From Mycoplasmataceae bacterium (GTDB lineage Bacteria; Bacillota_I; Bacilli_A; Mycoplasmatales; Mycoplasmoidaceae): DNA of 18,346 bases. Below are positions 1-8,467 of this stretch, piece after piece. The stretch spans positions 1 to 18,346 of the forward strand of contig JAITJR010000013.1 in the NCBI GenBank assembly GCA_031278855.1, written 5' to 3'. Made by a program: the position numbers and the translations under genes. Every line of letters begins with the position of its first letter. The stretch's first letter is position 1. The notes beneath the pieces were generated by a model that saw only the letters and a list, made by a program, of their open reading frames with translations, was not told the DNA's origin and made no database searches.

Positions 1-1128
1 CATTGATCGATAAAAGCTTCGCCTAATAATATTAATTGGGATGATTATTTGAATTTTTCCTACATTGACATCAATCACTGGTTATTAAGTTTTAAAAATG
101 ATACTAATCCCACCGTTGATTTTAATTTGGGCGTCACCCTTGCTTTATCAGATGCGAGTACATCTGCCCATCTGCAAGTCAAAAGGTCAATAATTACTTG
201 TACTGCAGATCCAGTAAATGTATCACTAAGCGATGACAAGAACCGTCAAGATAATATATCTACGATTCGAGCTTCGATATTACAAGGCACACTGACTGGC
301 AATTGAACACTCACGAATTCGGTTAGTGCAGATCAAACTAAGTTTGCGATTCAAGATGCTAGTGCTGCTGAAACTTACATTAACTATGTTGGTGGTGAAT
401 TGTCACAAAATAATGAGACATTAACCCTTACTTTTACTGGTAATAATCAATACCACGGATTAACAAGTAGTGTGCACATATATATTACCGTAGGTATGTC
501 GTTCGTTTCATTGTTTCCAGTCAATACATTTCATTGTGCTAATACAAAATTAGCTCCTGGTCCGTTATTTCATTATGCAATGTTAAAAAATGTAGGCGTT
601 TACGATACTTATAATGCTAACTACCAAGGTGATTTAATTAATGGGATTGATTTCTATTTAGGAGCTAGCCCGACTAGTAGTCATTGGGACCTTGATTATG
701 TGTACAATGCAACTGATGAATCTTACACTTATACACTTAATAATAACTCCACATCATACGGTAAATATCTAGGTAATGTGACAATCAAGAACCTATTCGC
801 CCTTACGGAAAAGCTTAATTTAAGCGATGTATTTATTAATAACAAACCATTAACAGCCAGTACAGAACGTGGTTACAATTTTTACGATTTAAAAGGCTAT
901 AGTTTTTCACAAGTTCCGACCGTGGCAGATATCAAAGCAGTGTGAGAAAGTAATGGCATTGGTGTAAAATGACAAATGCAATTTCAAAATGTTGATTTTA
1001 ACCAATTACAAATCAGTGACATTACTAATGATAATGGTGGATCAGTTACTTTAGTTCCTAAAGCAGATGCCAACGATTACCAGAATGGTTCAGTAACTTT
1101 TACTAACTTTAGTTATCACGGAGGATAA
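1..1128 (+). CDS. Surface/secreted repeat protein, 5'-truncated
   Basis: The frame is open from the first base of the window, so the N-terminus is missing; 375 codons are visible before TAA. TGA is read as Trp at five or more sites, including codons 2 and 102. The visible part is rich in Asn, Thr, Ser and Tyr with few charged clusters and no membrane helix, as is usual for extracellular proteins of mollicutes. At least two loosely repeated modules can be seen, each a short helix-like stretch followed by a strand-rich part with a Y-x-N/G-S pattern (for example around residues 309-375). Similar modules occur in the downstream gene, which begins 4 bases after this stop and whose GGAGG ribosome-binding site overlaps this gene's last codons, so the two are probably cotranscribed paralogues. 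I do not recognise a named family; an adhesin or surface-antigen role is inference from composition and context. Confidence 0.8.
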
Positions 1129-1132
1129 GCGT

Positions 1133-2590
1133 ATGAAAAAGATCAGCTTTAAATTTATGAAAGTGTTACCAATGATTTCTTTGGGAGGATTATTGTTTGC
1201 TTCAATAAATATCAATACCGCAAATAATAATTCCATTAACAGAAATATTGGTCCAACTAATCAGGAAGATTTACCATCTATTAGTGCAATTATCCCTGAA
1301 GGAACTAACATTACCATTGACACTGCCCCTTTTAGTGAAGAGCCAACCACCAACGCCGTACTTACCGCATTGTACCAATGAGGTAAATTTTATGACACCA
1401 CCGTCTATATCAATGATTTAAGTGTTGTAGGTACGCCTTCAATTGCTGGGACAACCATTAAAGTAAATGATCGTTCCAATCATTATTTAGCCAATTCTAC
1501 GACTAGTGTTATTTATGATGTAAAAGAATTTATTGATGTTTCCGATACATTTCCACTTGTATATAGCGGGTCTAACATCGTTGTTAACGTATTATGAACT
1601 ACAAACGCTCCTAGCAATCCATCATTGCAAGATTGCATTGATCGTGTTAGAACATTGCGACCTGATGTCAATATTAATCAATTAAGTTTCACGTTTGATC
1701 AAAATTCTGCTTTTATTGATGTTGCTCCAATTACTGGTAGTAATATCTATGTTGGTTCATCCATACTCGGCATTAGTAGTAACACATATACTTCAACAAA
1801 AACATCACTACAGATTGTATTTCCTTATTCAATGAATGCTGACTACACCTCTTCACTATCAAATTTAGAATACACTGGTACCATCACGATGGAAAACATT
1901 ATTAGTGCAATTAAAACTAAATTTTCGGACGTGGATGTAAGCCAAATTAATTTTGAAATCATTAACAACCGTTTTGTTAAAGCAGTTGCTAACAGTAATT
2001 CGGCGAATTATATTGGCTATTCATATTTGGGAATCAACACGAATACTTGGGATAATTTAATCCCTGTTAACATGACTTCATCTACCACAAATAGTCAAGG
2101 AGTAACAGGGTATGTAATAACTCAATCGAGTATTTATAAAAATTCAAGTAATACTTATGGACCAGGCTGACAAGCTTTTAATAGCAACACTGGTTCCCAT
2201 TGGCACTATGATAATACTCGCGATCATTATAATGGAGATCCATACGAATGACTTCAGATTAAATTACCACAAGCACGTGCCGCAACTACAATTGCATGGA
2301 CTGGTCGAACTGATAGCGATTCTGCCTCAGGCCAGACTCCGACTACTTTTCAAATTCAAGCCTGTAATGATGGAGCGTCTTGGAAAGATTTGTTAGCAGT
2401 TACCAATGGTCGAAAAGGAGTAAAAGGTCAATTCACGTATTACGCTTTAAACAACACCACTAATTATTTATATTATCGTGTTTATATTTATAAGACAATG
2501 TGAGAAGGCGATGATAGATGAGATTTTTGATCCGCCACTAGCAACGGAAATTATCCGATTTTATGCCGTGTTTGTTTATTCGGAATGTAA
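1133..2590 (+). CDS. Secreted repeat protein with C-terminal discoidin (F5/8C)-like domain
   Basis: 485 residues when TGA is Trp. The ATG is preceded by GGAGG at 1120-1124, 8 bases upstream. The N-terminus (MKK..., then a hydrophobic stretch at about 10-25) looks like a signal peptide; there is no lipobox Cys, so it is either secreted or held by an uncleaved signal. Residues about 72-145, 165-235 and 253-318 are three diverged copies of one module (helix, 'D-V-x-x-x-Q-I/L-x-F', then a Y-x-G-S/Y strand). Residues about 345-485 resemble an F5/8 type C (discoidin) domain: WQAFNSNTGSHW, then a W-L-Q-I-K-L-P strand, a GR turn, F-Q-I-Q-x-x-N-D-G-x-x-W and Y-Y-R-V-Y-I near the end. Such domains bind carbohydrates or membranes in other proteins, so a host-glycan adhesin is a reasonable inference. 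It ends 3 bases before the convergent small gene. Confidence 0.85.
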
Positions 2591-2593
2591 AAT

Positions 2594-2704
2594 TTAAGAT
2601 GATATGCCATCAATAAAACGTTTTGTTTTTTTGTCACGTACATAATCTTTAGCAGAACGATGATAACTATATTCTTTATTTTTTCATTTGCGTGCTTTAC
2701 CCAT
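2594..2704 (-). CDS. Small basic protein, 36 residues, unknown
   Basis: A 36-residue reading frame with one TGA Trp. It starts MGKARKWKNKEY and ends with TAA. About one third of the residues are Lys or Arg, with a few Tyr, His and Asp, and there is no hydrophobic segment; this is the composition of small ribosome- or RNA-binding proteins. An in-frame TAA at 2714-2716 limits the start to this ATG. No Shine-Dalgarno sequence is visible, but a TAAAAT hexamer lies 6 bases upstream, the spacing expected for a leaderless transcript. It lies downstream of the nadK/EIIB-like pair on the same strand with a 109-base gap, and tail-to-tail with the surface-protein gene. The MGK start recalls the tiny ribosomal protein bTHX, but the rest does not match what I remember, so no function is assigned. 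Confidence 0.55.
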
Positions 2705-2813
2705 AGAATAATTTTACTAATATTTTACTTTCCATGTGGGCATGTGAGAAATATCTATTTGTTATCATAATGATTGAAAAAATAATTTATTGTTAATTCG
2801 CTACGGTTTTATC
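2705..2813. other. Spacer between the small gene and the EIIB-like gene
   Basis: About 109 AT-rich bases with no open reading frame worth calling. It carries the TAAAAT hexamer (minus strand, 2711-2716) close to the start of the small basic gene and a short imperfect repeat of CATGTG near 2733-2748. No convincing terminator hairpin was found. Confidence 0.4.
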
Positions 2814-3194
2814 CTATTTTTCTAGTGTATGGTCTTGGCAAGCATTTAAGATTAAAGCATCATTAATTGCTTGAGCATTATCGCCAAATACCAAAATAAT
2901 TTGATTGTTATTTTTCATGAAACCGTTGATTTTAAATTTGCTAAAAGATTCCTTGGTAAGAATTTGAGCAGATTTAAGGTTAATTTTTAAGGTGGACATA
3001 GTCGCCGAAGAACTTATGATATTTTCTTTACCACCAAGAGTATCAATTAACAAATTGATATCAAAATTAAATTTAGTTGATACTTGTAGTTTCGTATTAC
3101 TCACATTGCTAATTTGTTTAGCTTTATGTTTAGCATAAAGATAAGGAATCCCTAGCATAAGTATATTTAATAAGATTCAACCAAATTTTCGCAT
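2814..3194 (-). CDS. Membrane-anchored PTS EIIB-like protein lacking the phosphoryl Cys
   Basis: 126 residues. The start is the ATG at 3194, not an internal ATG at 3158: the longer form adds MRKFGWILLNIL (TGA as Trp), completing an N-terminal membrane helix, and has AGGA 6 bases upstream. Residues about 40-120 match the EIIB fold of glucose-type PTS permeases (I-D-x-L-G-G-K-E-N-I, a T-L-K-I strand, then G-F-M...Q-I-I-L-V-F-G-D-N-A-Q-A-I). In true EIIB domains the strand carries A-C-I/M-T-R-L with the phosphorylated Cys; here the equivalent is A-T-M-S-T-L, so Cys is replaced by Thr and phosphotransfer is not expected. It begins 2 bases after the nadK stop, so translation is probably coupled. 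M. genitalium has the same pairing (MG128/MG129, from memory). Role unknown; a regulatory or scaffold function is inference. Confidence 0.8.
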
Positions 3195-3196
3195 CA

Positions 3197-3985
3197 CTAA
3201 TCCTTAATGAATGTTTGTTGTAGTTTATGAATATAGCTTTTAGGATGATCGCAAAAACACAAACTAAATGGGGCACTTTGTTTGGTCACGGTAATTTTAT
3301 CATTGGTATTAATGTGTTTAACTAGCATGCCGTCGATGATTAAATCACATCGTTGTGCCGAAATAAAATTACTTAGTTGTATTTTGGCACTACTATGTAA
3401 AATTACGGGAGCATTGAAAGAGTGGTGTTTCGCATGATTAGTTGGGGCTAATTCCACTAATTCCATAGCATCGACATTAGGGAAAATAATGGCACCACCG
3501 TTGGATTTAGCTTGACCTGTAGCTCCAGTTCTTGTTGCAACTAATATACCAGTCCCCATGTATTTTTCATAAAGAGTACTATCAATACTTACATCTAATT
3601 TAACGGTATTTAATGCTTGAATCACCAATTCGTTCATGGCATTATAAAGCAAGTGGTCGTTGATATTAATACTTAGAATTTGGGGTTGTGTGTAATTATG
3701 TTCATCAGTGATTGTTTTGATAAAACCGTCTAACCGAGTTCCAATAAATTTTGCATAAAAACCCACGGTACCTGTATTAATGCAAATAATTTTGGTAGGT
3801 TTATCATAATATTTACGGAGAAAGCGTACATACGTGCCATCGCCACCAATGACAATAAGATAATTGTGGCTAATTTTGTTTGGTTTTCATTTTGCTTTAT
3901 TTAATAAAGCTTTAACCAAAGATTCTACCTGTTTCGATAGATTATGATTGTTGGTAACGATTCAATAAGTATGTTCAAGCATCAT
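3197..3985 (-). CDS. nadK: NAD kinase
   Basis: 262 residues; phosphorylates NAD+ to NADP+ in the cytoplasm. The start is the ATG ATG pair at 3985/3982, just inside an in-frame TAA at 3995-3997; two TGA Trp codons (residues 8 and 33) lie in the N-terminal part. Family motifs are present: GGDGT at 47-51, NTGTVGFYA at about 70-78 (family NTGxLGF), NE at about 118-119 and a GTGILVATRTGATGQ loop at about 144-158. That last loop departs from the usual GDGxxxSTPTGSTAY: the Asp, the Pro and the Tyr are changed, so substrate contacts may differ. Mycoplasma NAD kinases are often divergent, so activity is still likely. The EIIB-like gene follows within 2 bases. Divergent from rpsB across a 117-base spacer. 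Confidence 0.88.
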
Positions 3986-4024
3986 TGGTAATGGTTAATT
4001 ATCTCACTAAAACTGATAAAGTTA

Positions 4025-4052
4025 TTGATACTTTCGTTATTAATACTACAAT
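4025..4052 (+). promoter_or_regulatory. Putative rpsB promoter
   Basis: TTGATA (4025-4030) and TACAAT (4047-4052) are separated by 16 bases, each one or two mismatches from the sigma-70 consensus. A perfect TATAAT (4062-4067) just downstream is an alternative -10 element that would start transcription about 30 bases before the rpsB ATG. Mollicute promoters often depend mainly on the -10 box, so either could be used. Confidence 0.5.
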
Positions 4053-4102
4053 ATATACTCCTATAATGACAAGTTGTAGTGGATATTTATAAGGAAATAA
4101 GA

Positions 4103-5203
4103 ATGACCGAACAAAATAAAGATGAATCAGTGCGTAAATCAAGAGACACTGTAAAAGCAAGAACTGTTATGCGATCTTCATACCGTAGAATGGGTGATAG
4201 TAAAACTGATGGGACATCAGTTGCAACAGACAATCGACATAGATATGATAAAAAATCACATGCAAATTCATCTAAAGATTTCCAATCCGTTCGTGAAGCC
4301 ATTGAAAAGAAAATTAATGACTTCTTTGAAGCCAACAAAGAATCTGGTTTACGTAAACTAGTTTCCGCTTCAAAATTAATGGAGGCTGGTGTGCATATTG
4401 GGATGCCAGCTAAATTTTGGAATCCGAAGATGAAACCATTTATTTACCCTAAGAAAGGTAACCGCGCTCAAGTAATTGACATCCTCAAAACGATGGTTTT
4501 TATGGATCGAGCCTACAATTTTTTACGAGACGTTGCCCGCGAAGGTGGTACCGTACTATTGGTAGGTACTCGTGGTGAAATTATTAAAGAGCATGTAAAG
4601 AACGAAGCTAAACGAGTAAAATGTTTTTACATTAATCAACGTTGACTTGGTGGCACATTAACAAATTTTAAAACGATTAATAATTCCATTAGCAAATTAA
4701 ATAAGTTTATTGCCTTACAAATTTCTGATGAAATTAAAAAATACTCTAAAAAAGAACAAGTGATGATTGCCAAAGAAACTGAAAAGATGGGTAAATTCTT
4801 AGGCGGAATTCGTACCATGCGATATTTACCACAAGCTTTAGTTATTACTGATCCAATTCATGAACATAATGCTTTAATGGAAGCTCGTAAGTTAAATATT
4901 CCTGTAATTGCTTTCGCTAACACTAATGCTAACCCTGATTTGGTCGATTTTTTAATTCCAGCTAACTCTAGTTCCATCAAGACAGTGTGATTGTTAATAT
5001 CAATTATGTGTGATGCGATTGCCGAAGCTGCTGGAGAACCTTTAGCAGTAGTCGGTAAAAAAGATGAAGAAATAGTTTTACCAGAAATAGTAAAAAAAGA
5101 ACCTGACCAAGGTTTTATTCAACACAAACGCTTTACTCGAGGTAATTTTACTAGACCAGGATTTGAAAAACGTCCAGTGAAGACTGAAACGATTAAAGAG
5201 TAG
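4103..5203 (+). CDS. rpsB: 30S ribosomal protein S2 with N- and C-terminal extensions
   Basis: 366 residues against about 230-260 in most bacteria. The ATG at 4103 is preceded by AAGGA at 4091-4095; a GTG at 4079 in the same frame is less likely. The S2 core starts near residue 84 (LVSASKLMEAGVHIG, WNPKMKPFIY), continues through INQRWLGGTLTNF, whose Trp is a TGA, then GKFLGGIRTM, LPQALVITDP, NIPVIAFANTNANPDLVDF and a second TGA Trp near residue 296. Residues 1-83 form a charged, probably disordered extension rich in Arg, Lys, Ser and Asp, with a helix-like REAIEKKINDFFEANKE part at about 64-80. The C-terminus adds about 50 residues rich in Lys, Pro and Arg. S2 docks S1 and sits on the back of the 30S subunit. 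The usual partner gene tsf does not follow here. Confidence 0.95.
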
Positions 5204-5252
5204 AATTAAATTAACTATGCGATCATCACTAGTCAAGAATAAATTCTACATA

Positions 5253-5260
5253 GGGGGGGG
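5253..5260 (+). promoter_or_regulatory. G8 tract acting as ribosome-binding site
   Basis: Eight consecutive G residues lie 8 bases before the GTG start at 5269 in an otherwise AT-rich spacer. They can serve as a Shine-Dalgarno sequence. The last G also forms an alternative in-frame GTG at 5260. A change in tract length would alter spacing to the start. Confidence 0.5.
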
Positions 5261-5268
5261 TGTTTATC

Positions 5269-6636
5269 GTGATTAATATTTTAGATTTTCGAGAAAGTTT
5301 TTTTCCATACCTAGGCTTAATCGTAAGCATTGTTGTTCTCGTAGCGGTAATTATTCCAGCGATCTTATTACATCATAAAAAAACTTTGTTTTGATCGATT
5401 GGTAATTTATTAGGTTTTTATGTATCGTGGTTAGTATTATTTTTTGCCGAACGTAGTATATCCGCTGTTTTGATTAAATTCATTATTCCGTCTGGAGTCG
5501 ATATTGATAGTACTACTTTTATTCCGATGTTTAATCAAATCATTGCAGTTATTTGATTCGCACCATTTTTATTAATTTGAAATGTGATGATACTATTACC
5601 AAACTATTTTGCGTGGTATAAGAAAGCAGTCGGTTTAAAAAATATTAAGCCTTTAAAGCACAAAAATAAACACGAACATAAACATCATGCCAGAATAAAA
5701 AGTGGCATGGTAGTTTTATCCATCATTACCTATGCTCCAATCATCATTTGTGCAGGAACCGCAGTTCAATCAATTACGGTTTCTCAAGCTAATGCTAATA
5801 GGCATATGAAGGGTTTAGATCAAGCTTTTAACACTGCTTCCATCATAACCTATGTTAATCAAACCCAAGTCAATTTGGATGCTTTACAAGCACTTAACAA
5901 GGTATATACTGCTAATGTTGATACACCAGATGGAACTAAAAAACATCCATATGAATTCCTTAAAGATGGCTTTGATAATTTCTTTTTGTTTTCGGCAACC
6001 GATGCCACAGGTTTTCGTACATGAATTAATACTAATTTTCAAATTGATAATGATATAAATAGTGAAGAGCATAATGTTTATTATTATGTTAAATGGTTGG
6101 ATGCTGATTATCTTGGCAAACAATTTTATGGGGAGCGTACAGTTTCTAGCATGCTTTCACAATTAATGCTGCCAATAACTGTAGGTACTGCTGTATCTGA
6201 TTTATTAGCTAGCTTTTTAAAAGTAGATAGTATTAACTATCAAGAAATAACTACACCAAGCATTCAGACCGATTATTCTCAGGGTTCACAAGACAACAAA
6301 ATATCTCTTCGAGATTTTCTTAGTACATTATTAACTGGAAGCAAACAAGAAATTCGTGTACCCAATGCAGAAGATCAATCTATCACTGATGTTTATCATT
6401 TATCGCTATTTAAAAATAATAAGTCAGTAGATTTTCGTATTAAAGTATTAGTAGAAACTTATGATAATTTGTGTCATAAAATTGCGAAAGAAATCATTAG
6501 TCATGATGAAGATACGTCCGAATATGATAACATGGTTGAGTTAACTAAAAATTGCTTAGGTAAAATTTTCTTTATTGACCATGCTCCAAATGGAACAAAG
6601 TATACAAATGCATTGCAAATAAGTGATTCATTTTAG
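5269..6636 (+). CDS. Multi-pass membrane protein, unknown function
   Basis: 455 residues from a GTG start; an in-frame GTG at 5260 is the alternative. Four TGA Trp codons are used. Hydrophobic segments at about 14-34, 43-60, 90-112 and 146-167 predict four membrane helices. Between helices 3 and 4 is a basic, His-rich loop (about 128-145: LKHKNKHEHKHHARIK) that should be cytoplasmic, which would place the remaining C-terminal part of about 285 residues outside the cell. That C-terminal part is soluble-looking, rich in Asn, Asp and Thr, with no motif I recognise. The arrangement of the first two helices faintly recalls CvpA-type proteins, but this is weak. It follows rpsB by 65 bases on the same strand, without a clear promoter between. 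I do not assign a function. Confidence 0.8.
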
Positions 6637-6773
6637 GTAATTAAAAATACGAGACTTTTTTGAATATTTTAAAGCTCTACAAAAATAGAGTAAACAACGA
6701 TCGGTTCCAATTATTGCGAAATAATAAATAACAAGTTATTTCCTCGATGAATATTTATCATTTTAGTTAACAA
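6637..6773. other. Convergent spacer with AT-rich palindrome
   Basis: The 137 bases between the convergent membrane-protein gene and pyrD contain a perfect palindrome (AAATAAC-AA-GTTATTT, 6726-6741) and a weak CTCTA/TAGAG hairpin (6675-6690). Neither has the GC-rich stem and T run of a typical intrinsic terminator; one may still serve as a weak bidirectional stop. No gene was found. Confidence 0.4.
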
Positions 6774-7694
6774 CTATTTTCAAGCTTTGCCAATGATATC
6801 CACTAATTTATTAATTTTAAGTTTGTGCATTAGTTGTGGCAAAGCTTGAATAATTTTAAAGCAAGCATAGGGATCTACTAAATTGGCACTACCGACTTGA
6901 ATAGCGGTTGCCCCAGCGCACATCATTTCAATCACATCTTCTGGACTACTTACACCACCACTACCAATGATTGGTATTTTAACATTTTGTGAACATAAAT
7001 AGATTGCTCGTAAGGCAATTGGTTTAAGAGCTGGGCCGCTCATTCCCCCAATTTTGTTACCCAAAATTGGTTTTCTAGTGTTAATGTCGATTCGCATTCC
7101 AGGCATAGTGTTGATTAAAACTAAGCCGTCAGCACCAGCTTGTTCAGCAGTTTTGGCCATTAAGACAATATCGGTGACTTGTGGTGACAATTTCACATAG
7201 ATGGGTTTTTTAGCAACTTTTTTAATTGCTTTGACTAGTGCCGTTAATGCTTGTGGATCAGAATCAAATTTTAAACATCCTTTGTTTACATTGGGACAAC
7301 TAACATTAATTTCGTAAATGCCAATGATTATTTCATCATTAAGTTTTTGGACGATTTGCACATAACTATCAATGTCGGTGGCCGCAATATTGGCAATTAC
7401 TTTTTTATGGAAAATACTTTTGAGTTGAACTAATTCATATTTCTTGATGTGATCCACTCCAGGGTTTTGTAAACCAATAGCATTAATCATTCCTTGAGAC
7501 ACTTCGCAAATACGGGGGTTAGGGTTACCTTCGCTAGCGTTTAAAGTTGTGCCCTTAAAACTAATTGAGCCTAAAATATTAAGGTCATAATATTTAGCGT
7601 GATCAAATCCGAATCCAAATGTACCACTAGCTGGAATAATGGGGTTATCTAGAGTTCAGTTACCGAGTTTGACTTGCAAGGCTTTATTTACCAT
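6774..7694 (-). CDS. pyrD: Dihydroorotate dehydrogenase, class 1B catalytic subunit
   Basis: 306 residues; oxidises dihydroorotate to orotate using FMN and passes electrons to PyrK. The start is the ATG at 7694 with GAGGA 6 bases upstream, and the end is TAG at 6774-6776, just past a TGA Trp. Class 1 motifs are clear: L-D-N-P-I-I-P-A-S-G-T-F-G near the N-terminus, an S-F-K-G-T-T-L strand, GNPNPR, M-I-N-A-I-G-L-Q-N-P-G-V (about 69-80), NVSCPNVNKG at 130-139 with the catalytic Cys133 typical of class 1B (class 2 uses Ser), VKLSPQVTDI, INT, and the phosphate-binding IIGSGGVSS. It overlaps the end of pyrK by 7 bases, so the two subunits are translationally coupled, as expected for the PyrD2-PyrK2 heterotetramer. 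De novo pyrimidine genes are rare in Mollicutes. Confidence 0.94.
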
Positions 7695-8404
7695 AGCAAA
7701 TCCTCGCTTTTAAAAATTGCTCCATTTTTGCAAATTCGTTGTACTCCTTTTTTGGTTTTAATGGCACACCCCATACACGCTCCAAAACCACAACCCATAC
7801 GTTCATCTAATGATAATTGTCCGTTTTTATTATTTTTAAAAATAGCTTTTAACATATTTGTGGAACCACAAGCATAGTAGTAACTATCTTGCAAGCGGTA
7901 TTGGTTAATGATTTGGATAATGTTACCTTTTTCACCAAAACTGCCATCATCAGTACAAACATGAGCTTTAGGATTTATTTTTTTAATTTCTGAGGCTAGT
8001 GCTACCTTATCTTTATTTGGGAAACCACAAATAAGTTCATAGCTAATTTTTTGTTTATTAAAGCGTTTTGCCAAACAAAGAATGGGTCCTAAGCCACTGC
8101 CACCTGAAACTAAAAGTGGTTTACCATATGCTTTTTTGTATTCATAATGATTCCCTAAGTCTTCTAGAATATCAATTTCATCTCCCCGCTTTAACGTGCT
8201 CAAAGTTTTTGTACCATCGCCTACTAATTCATAAATAAAACTATATCGATTCTTGGCAAAATTACTAACTGCCATTGGTCGCCGTAAATAAAATCCAGGT
8301 ACTTTAATATTAATAAACTTACCTGGTTTGATTCATTCGGTATTTTTACATGAAACAGTCATACGATAAACAGTTTCATTTAATTTTTCATTTTTTAAAA
8401 CCAT
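7688..8404 (-). CDS. pyrK: Dihydroorotate dehydrogenase electron-transfer subunit
   Basis: 238 residues; carries FAD and a 2Fe-2S cluster and moves electrons from PyrD to NAD+. The ATG at 8404 gives the expected N-terminal beta-barrel (E-T-V-Y-R-M-T-V, P-G-K-F-I-N-I-K-V-P with one TGA Trp) and the flavin-binding RRPMAV at about 41-46. The NAD-binding GGSGLGP is at about 101-107 and the iron-sulfur cysteines are at about 205, 210, 213 and 225 (C-x4-C-x2-C-x11-C). The length is slightly under the usual 250-260. It is the first gene of the pyrK-pyrD pair, and its stop overlaps the pyrD start. No Shine-Dalgarno sequence precedes it; TATAAT lies only 6 bases from the ATG, so the mRNA is probably leaderless. 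Confidence 0.92.
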
Positions 8405-8410
8405 AGGTAG

Positions 8411-8416
8411 ATTATA
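8411..8416 (-). promoter_or_regulatory. Putative pyrK -10 box (leaderless)
   Basis: A perfect TATAAT on the minus strand ends 6 bases before the pyrK ATG, which would put the transcription start on or next to the A of ATG. No good -35 element lies 17 bases upstream. Confidence 0.55.
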
Positions 8417-8467
8417 GTTTGTCCTAATTATTTTTTTGCTCTTACCAAAATTTTAATTCAACAATAA

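Noticed and set aside
4087..4338. Minus-strand open frame opposite the start of rpsB
   Set aside because: Shadow of the rpsB coding frame; no ribosome-binding site or protein-like features.
6675..6690. CTCTA/TAGAG hairpin after the membrane-protein gene as a terminator
   Set aside because: A five-pair stem with no T run on either strand is too weak to call.
6645..6731. 28-codon open stretch after the membrane-protein gene
   Set aside because: No ATG start, very short, and easily open by chance when TGA is not a stop.
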